A DNA stretch of 40,989 nucleotides from Tissierellaceae bacterium (GTDB lineage Bacteria; Bacillota; Clostridia; Tissierellales; Tissierellaceae), in contig JALNZV010000018.1 of NCBI GenBank assembly GCA_023229175.1, positions 1-40,989 of the forward strand, given 5' to 3'. The notes beneath the pieces are model-generated. The model was not told the DNA's origin. It did no database searches and was given only the letters and a program-made list of their open reading frames with translations. This document shows positions 27,113-34,931 of the stretch, piece by piece. A program made the position numbers and the translations under genes. The number at the start of each line of letters is the position of its first letter. The stretch's first letter is position 1.

Positions 27113-29030
27113 TTTTTTCTCCTTTCAAATTGAGAAGTCCCCCTGCCCTTAATATGTTTTTTTCTCTCTCTTTAATATTTAAATTTAATAGATATCTTTT
27201 TCCCTTTGTTTTATTTAATATTGAAATATCCTCTTTATCTAATTGTCCCAGTATGTCTTCCAAAACTAGTTCATCCAATATATCTAAATCGTCGTAGTCT
27301 TCCTTTGATTTAAACTCCAGCGGCAATATGCCATTGTTGATTAAATTTTGTTTGTGAATTCTAGCAAAGGACTTAGCTATTACTCCCTTAACTCCAAGAT
27401 ATAAAGGTACCAATGCAGCATGTTCTCTACTGGAGCCTTGGCCGTAATTTAATCCAGCTATAATAAATCCTCCTCCATTTTCCTTTGCCCTACTTGGAAA
27501 TTCCGAGTCACAGGGAATTAGGCAATATTCAGATAAATAAGGAATATTAGATCTATAGGGTAATAGCTTTGCATTGGAAGGCATTATATGGTCTGTGGTT
27601 ATATCGTCCTTTACTTTTATCAATATCCTGCCTTCTACTGTATTTCCCATGGCTTTTCCCTTTGGGAAAGGCTTGATATTTGGACCACGAATTATCTCTA
27701 TATCTTTTCCATCTTCTGCTGGTTCTACAATTAAATTGTCATTTATCAAAAACTTTTCTGGCATCTCAATATTTATGCCTTCAATATATTCTGTAGGATT
27801 TGTTATATATCCCGTTATTGCAGATACTGCAGCTACCTCTGGGCTAGATAAATATACATCTGCCGATGTAGTACCGCATCTACCTTGAAAATTTCTATTA
27901 AAGGTCCTGAGGGATACGCCATTGGTAATGGGTGCCTGTCCCATACCAATACATGGTCCACAGCCTGATTCTAATATTCTGGCCCCCGCCGAAATTAGCT
28001 TTGCTAGTCCTCCGTTTTCAGCTAGCATATTTAATACCTGCTTTGAGCCTGGCGATATGACTAAGGACACGTCCTCGGCTATGGTTTTCCCATCTAGCAG
28101 CTCCGCCGCCTTCATTAAATCCATATAGGATGAATTTGTACAGCTCCCAATGGCAACTTGATTGACCTTTATCTTACCTAAATTAGATACAGGCTCCACA
28201 TTATCTGGGCTATGGGGACAAGCTGCCATTGGTTCCAATCTATCTAAGTCTATGGTTATTTCCTCATCGTATAAGGCATCTTCGTCGGCTAAAATTTCTC
28301 TAAAATCATTTTCTCTGCCTTGAAGCCTTAAAAATTCCAAAGTTACTTCATCAGAAGGGAATATAGATGTAGTCGCTCCCAGCTCTGCTCCCATATTTGT
28401 TATGGTTGCCCTTTCGGGAACAGTCAATGATGAAATCCCCTCACCAGTATACTCAAATACCTTATTTAATCCACCTACTACTGTATATCTCTTTAAAACC
28501 TCAAGGATAATGTCCTTTGCAGCCACACCGAGCTTCAATTTTCCCTTTAATTCTACTTTTACAATATGAGGCATGGTAATGTAATATTCCCCTCCCGCCA
28601 TGGCTACAGCCACGTCAAGACCTCCCGCTCCCATGGCTAACATCCCAAGTCCCCCTGATGTAGGAGTGTGGCTGTCAGATCCTAGGAGCGTCTCGCCAGG
28701 AACTGCAAATCTTTCCAGGTGAACTTGGTGGCATATTCCATTTCCTGGCTTTGAAAAATATATACCATACTTTTTTGCAACGGTTTGTATATATAAATGG
28801 TCATCTGCATTTTCAGGCCCAGTTTGTAGCATATTGTGATCTATATAGGCTACAGATTTTTTTGTCCTTACTTTATCAACCCCCATGGCTTCAAATTGCA
28901 AATAAGCCATGGTACCAGTAGAATCTTGTGTTAAAGTCTGATCTACAATTATTCCTATTTCCGTGCCTCTTTGAAGTTTACCAACTTTTAAATGTTCTTT
29001 TATGATTTTTTCAGTTACTGTCAATCCCAT
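27102..29030 (-). CDS. Aconitate hydratase
   Basis: This 642-residue iron-sulfur hydrolyase isomerises citrate to isocitrate. The three cluster-ligand cysteines lie in SCTNSSYMD and the GCGPCIG motif. DQTLTQDSTGTMAYLQFEA and SDSHTPTSGGLGMLAMGAGG mark the N-terminal domains, and the C-terminal swivel domain has GSSREHAALVP. The length and N-terminus match the compact bacterial type seen in anaerobes and differ from the ~900-residue AcnA. Alternatives such as homoaconitase or isopropylmalate isomerase are less likely in one chain of this size and context. It starts at ATG 29030 with GGAGG 7 nt upstream, 18 nt after the citrate synthase. Confidence 0.93.
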   Translation of the reverse strand: MGLTVTEKIIKEHLKVGKLQRGTEIGIIVDQTLTQDSTGTMAYLQFEAMGVDKVRTKKSVAYIDHNMLQTGPENADDHLYIQTVAKKYGIYFSKPGNGICHQVHLERFAVPGETLLGSDSHTPTSGGLGMLAMGAGGLDVAVAMAGGEYYITMPHIVKVELKGKLKLGVAAKDIILEVLKRYTVVGGLNKVFEYTGEGISSLTVPERATITNMGAELGATTSIFPSDEVTLEFLRLQGRENDFREILADEDALYDEEITIDLDRLEPMAACPHSPDNVEPVSNLGKIKVNQVAIGSCTNSSYMDLMKAAELLDGKTIAEDVSLVISPGSKQVLNMLAENGGLAKLISAGARILESGCGPCIGMGQAPITNGVSLRTFNRNFQGRCGTTSADVYLSSPEVAAVSAITGYITNPTEYIEGINIEMPEKFLINDNLIVEPAEDGKDIEIIRGPNIKPFPKGKAMGNTVEGRILIKVKDDITTDHIMPSNAKLLPYRSNIPYLSEYCLIPCDSEFPSRAKENGGGFIIAGLNYGQGSSREHAALVPLYLGVKGVIAKSFARIHKQNLINNGILPLEFKSKEDYDDLDILDELVLEDILGQLDKEDISILNKTKGKRYLLNLNIKEREKNILRAGGLLNLKGEKNDA

Positions 29031-29047
29031 TTTTATTCCTCCATCTA

Positions 29048-30394
29048 CTATATTGCCTTGGTTTGCGATGTATCCAGTATATGTGGTATATACTTATACG
29101 CTAAACCTTTCAGCTCCTCATTTGTAATACTGGATATTCTTCCATTCTCATATTGGTCGTCAATCCATTTTTTTATAGGCAATATTCTTTGATCATTTTT
29201 TTCTATTTTTCTATTATTGTCTAATCTAAAGAATCCATTTATCCATGCTGCAATCCCTGCTAAGCCAGAGTATGAATTCACAGCTACCAAGGGTGCTTTT
29301 CCTAAAATCTTTTCCGTATCAAAACTATTGTAGATTTCCTTGTTCTTTAACATTCCATCGGCATGGATTCCAGCCCTAGTAATGTTAAATTCGCTTCCTA
29401 CGAAAGGAGTGCGTGCAGGAACTATATATCCTAATTCTCTTTCAAAATAGTCTGCTATATCTCCAATAACTTTTAAATCCATGTCCTTTGTGTTCCCTTT
29501 TATTTGTCCATATTCAAACACCATGGATTCGAGAGGACAATTTCCAGTTCTCTCCCCTATTCCAAATAATGTGGAGTTTACTGAGGAACCGCCATAAAGC
29601 CATGAAGTGGAGGAATTCACTACTACATTGTTAAAATCATTGTGCCCATGCCACTCAATAGATGAAGATGGCACTCCACAGTAATACCTTAACCCGTGTA
29701 TTAAAGCTGGTACTGATCTTGGAAGTTCAGACCCTATATATGGTATACCTAAACCCAAAGTATCAGCAGCTCTAATTTTTACAGGCATATTGTATTTATC
29801 TGACAGCTCCATTAAATTCTTTGCCAAAGGTGCTACAAATCCGAAAAAATCAGCCCTTGTTATATCTTCAAAGTGGCATCTTGGAATTATTCCGTTTTGA
29901 AGGGCAGCCTCTGCAATAGATAAGTATTGAGTCATTGCTTCTTTTCTCGTCATATTTAATTTGTGAAATATATGATAGTCAGAACTGGACATCAATATAC
30001 CAGTTTCCTTTATTCCCATTTCCTTTACTAACTTGAAATCTTCTTTGTTTGCTCTTATCCAAGAAGTAATTTGAGGGAAATCATAATTCCTATCCATACA
30101 TTGTCTTACTGCTTCCCTATCTTTTTCAGAATACAAGAAAAATTCCGTTTGCCTAATGATGCCAGAACCGTTGTCCAATTGGTGTAAATAATCGAAAATC
30201 CTAACAATTTGTTCTACGGTCATTGACGACATGGACTGCTGCCCATCTCTAAATGTTGTATCCGTAATCCATATATCTTCTGGTATATCCATTGGCATTT
30301 GGATGTTATTGAATTTTACCTTTGGTATTTCTGAATAAGGAAAGGTCTCCTTGTAAAGATTTGGTCTTAAAGTATCGATGTTGTTGTAAATCAT
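29048..30394 (-). CDS. Re-citrate synthase (homocitrate/isopropylmalate synthase-like)
   Basis: This 448-residue acyl-CoA aldol enzyme has the DRE-TIM barrel motif WITDTTFRDGQQSM (~43-56) and the metal-binding HGHND (IEWHGHNDFNN). The sequence resembles homocitrate synthases, but its length, its N-terminus, and its place before aconitase, IDH and pyc match the Re-face citrate synthase reported from Clostridium kluyveri. No lysine-pathway or leucine-pathway genes adjoin. It would condense acetyl-CoA with oxaloacetate to citrate, with stereochemistry opposite to the common enzyme. I choose ATG 30394, placed after AAGGGGG; a start at 30421 has no RBS. It is the first gene of a four-gene operon with a long leader. 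Homocitrate synthase remains the main alternative. Confidence 0.82.
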   Translation of the reverse strand: MIYNNIDTLRPNLYKETFPYSEIPKVKFNNIQMPMDIPEDIWITDTTFRDGQQSMSSMTVEQIVRIFDYLHQLDNGSGIIRQTEFFLYSEKDREAVRQCMDRNYDFPQITSWIRANKEDFKLVKEMGIKETGILMSSSDYHIFHKLNMTRKEAMTQYLSIAEAALQNGIIPRCHFEDITRADFFGFVAPLAKNLMELSDKYNMPVKIRAADTLGLGIPYIGSELPRSVPALIHGLRYYCGVPSSSIEWHGHNDFNNVVVNSSTSWLYGGSSVNSTLFGIGERTGNCPLESMVFEYGQIKGNTKDMDLKVIGDIADYFERELGYIVPARTPFVGSEFNITRAGIHADGMLKNKEIYNSFDTEKILGKAPLVAVNSYSGLAGIAAWINGFFRLDNNRKIEKNDQRILPIKKWIDDQYENGRISSITNEELKGLAYKYIPHILDTSQTKAI

Positions 30395-30619
30395 TTTATT
30401 TCCCCCTTGTCTTTTTTGCAAGTTTAAAATGTCTTCTTGCTCTTTGTTCTTTTAAACTTTAATTGTGGTTTTTTCTTCCACAAGAGATTGTTTGATGTAA
30501 GTAAGTTTGAGTCACAATAATATTGTATTGATACAACGTGTATTTTGCTGTCTTTAATCAGTATTAATTTTAACTTATTGTACCCATTTACTTATATGCT
30601 TTTAAACTATATGCTATTT
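30395..30619 (-). promoter_or_regulatory. ~220-nt leader of the citrate synthase operon with hairpins and repeats
   Basis: No gene lies in the 364 nt between citrate synthase and carbamate kinase. The expected transcript leader on the minus strand can form a hairpin of AAGTTTAAAA with TTTTAAACTT (plus coordinates 30420-30429 and 30450-30459, 20-nt loop) just before the RBS, a second from CTTGTGG/CCACAA, and carries the dyad TTGTATCAATACAA. The 14-mer AAACTTGCAAAAAA occurs at 30425-30412 and again at 30664-30651 upstream of the -35. No T-box, SAM or purine riboswitch core is visible. It may be a repressor site or attenuator. Confidence 0.4.
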
Positions 30620-30647
30620 ATTTTAACACAGAAAAAAATAAATGCAA
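30620..30647 (-). promoter_or_regulatory. Candidate promoter of the citrate synthase operon
   Basis: Minus-strand TTGCAT (30647-30642) and TAAAAT (30625-30620) are separated by 16 nt. A 12-bp inverted repeat (30636-30647 with 30676-30687) overlaps the -35, so a bound regulator could block the polymerase. Confidence 0.45.
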
Positions 30648-30698
30648 TAGTTTTTTGCAAGTTTTTTTATTTATCTTGCATTTATTTATAAAAAAATA

Positions 30699-30725
30699 CA
30701 ATATGCCTTTAAATGAGACATATTG
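30699..30725 (-). terminator. Possible terminator of carbamate kinase
   Basis: A short 7-bp stem (CAATATG at 30699-30705, complement 30719-30725) precedes TATTTTTTTATA on the minus strand. The T-tract is good but the AT-rich stem is weak. Confidence 0.42.
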
Positions 30726-30758
30726 CCAGTATATGTATAGGGTATTTAATTTTTGATT

Positions 30759-31670
30759 CTAATCTTTATAGATTATTGTTCCACTATTTCCTTTTAAAGC
30801 TTTTTCCGCTTCATATAAAGAGGCAATTACGGATTTTCTTTCCTTCTTGGACTGTACAAACTCCACCGCTGCCATTACTTTTGGTAGCATACTTCCCTTT
30901 GCAAATTGATTATTTTCCATATATGCCTTGGCTTCCCCGACGGACATCTTATCTAGACCAATCTCATTCTCTTTGCCAAAGTTAATCGAGACCATTGGCA
31001 CAGCAGTCAATATAAAGAGATAATCCATATCTAGTAAATCTGCAATTTTAGCACTAGCCAAATCCTTGTCTATGACGCCGTCAATCCCCCTATAACCTAA
31101 CTTATCTTTTATGACTGGTATACCACCTCCACCGACAGTAATGACAATATGGCCCTTTTCCACCAATGCCTTAATCGATTCTTTTTCAACTACATCTATT
31201 GGTTTAGGCGATGGTACCACTCGTCTATAACCTCTGCCAGAATCTTCAATCATGATGTAGCCTTTTTCCCTTTCAATTACAGCTGCTTCTTCCCTCATGT
31301 AAAATTTACCAATAGGCTTTGTTGGGTTGTCAAAGGCTTTATCATTTTCCTCCACTACTACCTGAGTTATTATTGTAGATACATTTTTGGTTATATTTCT
31401 TTTATTTAATTCCTCCAGTATTCTGTTTTGTAAATGGTATCCAATATAACCCTGACTCATGGCTACACACTCTGGGAATGGCATATTCACATCTTCCATA
31501 GCTAGATTTATCATGCCCACCTGAGGACCGTTCCCATGGGCTACTACGATTTCATGTCCCTGTTCCACTAAATCCACTATTGCCTTTGCAGACTCCTTTG
31601 CTATATCGTACTGCTCCTTGGGATTATTTCCTAGGGCGTTTCCCCCTAAGGCTACTAATATTTTGCTCAT
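30759..31670 (-). CDS. arcC: Carbamate kinase
   Basis: This 303-residue kinase of the amino-acid kinase fold has ALGGNALG (N-terminal), VVAHGNGPQVGMINLA (~48-63), ITVGGGGIPV, and DKDLASAKIADLLD. It makes ATP from carbamoyl phosphate and ADP, the last energy-yielding step in arginine, agmatine, allantoin or creatinine fermentation. No arginine deiminase or ornithine carbamoyltransferase is in the window, so the carbamoyl phosphate source is elsewhere; the nearby nucleoside importer suggests purine or ureide catabolism as one option. The start is ATG 31670 behind GGAGGCAAAGA. It follows the BMP gene after a strong terminator and has its own candidate promoter. Confidence 0.93.
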   Translation of the reverse strand: MSKILVALGGNALGNNPKEQYDIAKESAKAIVDLVEQGHEIVVAHGNGPQVGMINLAMEDVNMPFPECVAMSQGYIGYHLQNRILEELNKRNITKNVSTIITQVVVEENDKAFDNPTKPIGKFYMREEAAVIEREKGYIMIEDSGRGYRRVVPSPKPIDVVEKESIKALVEKGHIVITVGGGGIPVIKDKLGYRGIDGVIDKDLASAKIADLLDMDYLFILTAVPMVSINFGKENEIGLDKMSVGEAKAYMENNQFAKGSMLPKVMAAVEFVQSKKERKSVIASLYEAEKALKGNSGTIIYKD

Positions 31671-31713
31671 TCTTTGCCTCCACAATTTTTGACTTTTTTT
31701 ATTTATTATTATG

Positions 31714-31741
31714 ATTTTACACCTTTTATTTTATTTTGCAA
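31714..31741 (-). promoter_or_regulatory. Candidate promoter of carbamate kinase
   Basis: TTGCAA (31741-31736) and TAAAAT (31719-31714) on the minus strand are spaced by 16 nt, between the BMP terminator and the arcC RBS. The region is very AT-rich, so chance matches are possible. Confidence 0.38.
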
Positions 31742-31752
31742 CAAAAAAATAA

Positions 31753-31775
31753 AAACAGGGAAAGTTTCCCTGTTT
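31753..31775 (-). terminator. Intrinsic terminator after the BMP lipoprotein gene
   Basis: A 10-bp stem (AAACAGGGAA at 31753-31762, complement 31766-31775) with a 3-nt loop is followed on the minus strand by TTTTTATTTTTTTG, a near-ideal T-tract. It ends the four-gene importer operon. Confidence 0.88.
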
Positions 31776-31785
31776 AAAAATCAAT

Positions 31786-32844
31786 TTATTCGCCCTTATA
31801 TGGGTTTTCTATTTTACCAGCTTTTAATTCTTCAATTGCTTCGTATACTGCATCTTTCACGTCCTGTCCGATGTCATCGGTCCATTGCATGTCAAGTACG
31901 CCGTCTGCCCAACCTAAGGAGACGCCCTCTGGTTTTAGTTCACCATCTATTAACTGTTGAACTGTACCTTTAAATAACCCTGGGGTATTGTAAGTTACAG
32001 AGGACAATACTGTTCCTGGAGCTACTTCGTTTTGAGGTGAAATATAACCAACTGCTTTAACTCCCTTTGTCTTTGAGGCTTCAATGGAGCCAAGTCCAAC
32101 TTCATTGGCACTACAGAAGATTACATCTGACCCAGCTTCTGCCATAGCAAGGGCTGTTTCCTTACCTTTTTGTATGTCTTCCCAAGAGTTTACATATGTT
32201 TTAGTCACTTGAATTTCTGGATCTATTCTCTGAGCTGCTGCCTCAAAGGCATCTAAAGTGCCTGCTATAACTGGGAATGGGAATGAACCTATTGCACCCA
32301 TTTTCTTTGTATCTGTGTTCATAGCTGCAATTATACCTGCTATATATCCGCCTTCCCATTCTCTAACGCCTATACCGCCAACATTTGGCTCTTGTCCTTC
32401 TTCACTGTTGATTACCATATAGAATGTATCTGGGAATTGTGGTCCTACGTTTACAGCTGCATCATAAAATTGAGTACCATGGGCAAATACTAAATCATAT
32501 CCCCTAGAACCGTAGTCTGTGAATACTGCCTCAAAGTCTGCTTGCTGAACACTTTCAATGTATTCCATCTTGATACCAAGGTCTTTTTCCACCATTTGTA
32601 AACCTTCGTATGCTGTAGCATTCCAGCCTTGATCATTGATTGGCCCTGGAAGCAATAGCACAATCTTATAATCTTTGCCACTATCTTCAGGAGTTGAAGT
32701 AGTTTCGCCGCCATCATCACTTGCTGCTGGTGCCGCTGGTGCTGCTGGTGCTTCATCTTTCGGCTGAGTTCCGCAACCTGACAGAGATGCTATTAAAAGC
32801 ACCGAAATAATCAGTAAAGCAATTATACTTCTCTTTTTAAACAT
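31786..32844 (-). CDS. BMP family lipoprotein, nucleoside-type substrate-binding protein
   Basis: This 352-residue extracellular lipoprotein has a signal peptide (MFKKRSIIALLIISVLLIAS) and lipobox LSGC with the lipidated Cys at 24. A low-complexity Pro/Ala/Ser linker (~30-50) follows, then a BMP fold. Recognisable blocks are LLPGPINDQGWN, LVFAHGTQFYDAAVNVGPQF, GVREWEGGYIAGIIA and IFCSANEVGLGSIEASK. BMP proteins of this operon type bind purine nucleosides, as in PnrA or the Bacillus YufN system, but related ones bind other ligands. It is the last gene of the importer operon, as is less usual; in Bacillus it comes first. The ATG at 32844 follows AGGAGG. Confidence 0.9.
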   Translation of the reverse strand: MFKKRSIIALLIISVLLIASLSGCGTQPKDEAPAAPAAPAASDDGGETTSTPEDSGKDYKIVLLLPGPINDQGWNATAYEGLQMVEKDLGIKMEYIESVQQADFEAVFTDYGSRGYDLVFAHGTQFYDAAVNVGPQFPDTFYMVINSEEGQEPNVGGIGVREWEGGYIAGIIAAMNTDTKKMGAIGSFPFPVIAGTLDAFEAAAQRIDPEIQVTKTYVNSWEDIQKGKETALAMAEAGSDVIFCSANEVGLGSIEASKTKGVKAVGYISPQNEVAPGTVLSSVTYNTPGLFKGTVQQLIDGELKPEGVSLGWADGVLDMQWTDDIGQDVKDAVYEAIEELKAGKIENPYKGE

Positions 32845-32924
32845 TTCTATTCCTCCTTTGGTTTTGTACGCATTTAACTACATTACAAGTTTAAAACTGG
32901 ACACCTCCTTCTACTTTATTAAAA

Positions 32925-33857
32925 TTATTTTTCATAAGGGGTTCCGAGAGCCTTTGGCGAAGTAGTACGCCCAACTATACCTGTGACAGCGACGACTGTG
33001 AGTATATATGGAAACATCAATAAAAATTGATATGGAATTGATACTCCAGACATCTGTATCCTAATTTGCAGTGCATCTGCTACACCAAAAATTAAGGATG
33101 CCATCAGCACGCCCGTTGGACTCCATTTGCCAAAAATGACTGCTGCTACTGCTATGAATCCCCTTCCTGATACCATATTGTCTACAAACATGTTAAATTG
33201 ACCTAAGGATAAAAAACTACCTCCTAAGCCTGCCAATGCTCCAGAAATCAATACACATGCTGTCCTGACCTTTTCTACAGGTATCCCAACTGTATCCGCT
33301 GCCATAGGGTGTTCCCCTACGGTTCTGATGTTTAAACCCAAGGATGTCTTATAGAATATATAATGAGATATAGGTACTAATATAAATGCTATATACACGA
33401 GGGCTGTCTGCTTAAACAGTATTTCCCCGATAATTGGTATATCTGATAAAATAGGTATGCTTACTGGCGAAAATGCATTTACTGTTATAGGAACTGTGGT
33501 AATCCCAAATAAGGCCCTATAAAAGAAACTAGTGATTCCTACTGCTAACAAGTTAATTGCCACGCCGCTTACTATTTGGTTTATCTTGATTTTTACAGTA
33601 ATCAGTGCAAAAAGTGCCGCTATGAGCATCCCCGATAATACCGCTACAATGGTTCCTATCCAGTAGCTACCTGTAAAATATGAGCCTACTACTCCTGCAA
33701 ATGCCCCTACTAACATCATTCCTTCCAATCCAATGTTTACGACTCCAGATTTTTCAGAGTACATTCCACCTAGAGCTGCAAATAATATGGGTACTGAAAG
33801 CCTGATGGATGCAGATAAAAGTGCAATAAGAAATGTTATATTAAATATATCTTTCAT
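32925..33857 (-). CDS. ABC transporter permease (BMP/nucleoside system), second subunit
   Basis: This 310-residue membrane protein has about 9-10 hydrophobic segments. It contains the family patterns GVVNIGLEGMMLVGAFAG near residues 35-52, GEHPMAADTVGIPVEKVRT, and GRGFIAVAAVIFGKWSPTG. These belong to BPD_transp_2 permeases of nucleoside and sugar ABC importers. It would form the transport channel as a heterodimer with the other permease. Its ATG at 33857 overlaps the end of that gene by one base (TAATG), so expression is coupled. Confidence 0.9.
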   Translation of the reverse strand: MKDIFNITFLIALLSASIRLSVPILFAALGGMYSEKSGVVNIGLEGMMLVGAFAGVVGSYFTGSYWIGTIVAVLSGMLIAALFALITVKIKINQIVSGVAINLLAVGITSFFYRALFGITTVPITVNAFSPVSIPILSDIPIIGEILFKQTALVYIAFILVPISHYIFYKTSLGLNIRTVGEHPMAADTVGIPVEKVRTACVLISGALAGLGGSFLSLGQFNMFVDNMVSGRGFIAVAAVIFGKWSPTGVLMASLIFGVADALQIRIQMSGVSIPYQFLLMFPYILTVVAVTGIVGRTTSPKALGTPYEK

Positions 33858-34921
33858 TATTCTATCACCTTTTCCTTTCTTCTCATATACAGCTCTAATT
33901 TTGGCCTTAACATATTTCCCGCTAATACTAATATAATTATCATGGCTTGTATTATACTTACTATATTAGCTGGCACTCCTACTCCCCTTTGCATGGAGTT
34001 GGATCCTGTTTGCAGCATACCCAACAGTATAGAAGATACTACAACGCCTGCAGGGTTAGCACTTCCCAATAGGGCTGCTGCTATACCGTCAAAACCAACG
34101 TTTTTGGAAAAGTTGTCTAGTAATCTATGGTGTATACCGTTTATTTCTGTAAAACCTGCCACACCAGCCAAGGCTCCACTGATGGCCATGGATATTATGA
34201 TGCTTTTTTTAATACTCATACCCGAGTATTCGGCACCATCCGGATTAAATCCTACAGCCCTAAGCCTATATCCAAAGGGGGTTTTCCACAGAATTATATA
34301 CACTATGATAGAGATAATTACTGCAATTACAAATCCTATGTGAAGCCGCGTGTTTGGAACTACGTATGGTAAAAATGCGTTTTTACCTATAAGATCTGTC
34401 TGCGGATAAAAACCAATTGATTCCCTAAGGGGTTTGTCGACTAAGTAGCTTATGAGATAAAGAGCTACATAGTTAAACATTATGGTGACTATAATCTCCG
34501 ACGAGCCAAAAATACCTTTTAAAAACCCAGGTATTAAACCCCAAATAGCCCCCGCTATAATTGCCCCTATTAAGGATAGGGATATGGTCAAAAATGGACT
34601 TAAATGCCCTGTCTTTAAACCGACAAAAACAGCAGCCATGGCACCTGCAAACATTTGTCCTTCACCGCCAATATTAAACAGTCCCGTTCTAAATGCAAAT
34701 GTAAATGCAAGACCTGTCAGTATAATTGGCGTTGATTTTACAAATATTTCTGCTGTGTTATATTTATTTGTAAAGTTTCCGAATATTAAGTATCTGTATG
34801 CCTCTAAGGGATTAACATCTATGAACAACAATAAAACGCTTCCCAATAAAAGTGCTAAGAATACAGCAGCAATCGGTATCAAAATCTTTAGTAATTGAAA
34901 AATATCAAATTTCTTCACCAT
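33857..34921 (-). CDS. ABC transporter permease (BMP/nucleoside system), first subunit
   Basis: This 354-residue membrane protein has about 10 hydrophobic segments with TGLFNIGGEGQMFAGAMAA near residues 85-103, VGFNPDGAEYSGMSIKKS, and GFDGIAAALLGSANPAGV, all typical of the larger permease of BMP-type importers. It starts at ATG 34921 with GGGGG about 4 nt upstream, or the GTG just after, which has better spacing. The gene begins 10 nt after the ATPase stop and ends on the start of the second permease. It works with that permease, the ATPase and the BMP lipoprotein. Confidence 0.9.
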   Translation of the reverse strand: MVKKFDIFQLLKILIPIAAVFLALLLGSVLLLFIDVNPLEAYRYLIFGNFTNKYNTAEIFVKSTPIILTGLAFTFAFRTGLFNIGGEGQMFAGAMAAVFVGLKTGHLSPFLTISLSLIGAIIAGAIWGLIPGFLKGIFGSSEIIVTIMFNYVALYLISYLVDKPLRESIGFYPQTDLIGKNAFLPYVVPNTRLHIGFVIAVIISIIVYIILWKTPFGYRLRAVGFNPDGAEYSGMSIKKSIIISMAISGALAGVAGFTEINGIHHRLLDNFSKNVGFDGIAAALLGSANPAGVVVSSILLGMLQTGSNSMQRGVGVPANIVSIIQAMIIILVLAGNMLRPKLELYMRRKEKVIE

Positions 34922-34931
34922 CTCTCCCCCT

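Noticed and set aside
29048..30394. Calling the first operon enzyme homocitrate or isopropylmalate synthase
   Set aside because: Neighbours are aconitase, isocitrate dehydrogenase and pyruvate carboxylase; kept as an alternative only.
30395..30619. T-box or amino-acid riboswitch in the citrate synthase leader
   Set aside because: No T-box sequence (AGGGTGGNACCGCG-like) and no other known core found; only generic hairpins and repeats.
32490..32756. Minus-strand open frame overlapping the BMP lipoprotein in another frame
   Set aside because: It is a shadow rich in His/Gln from the repetitive linker; the BMP frame has signal peptide, lipobox and family motifs.
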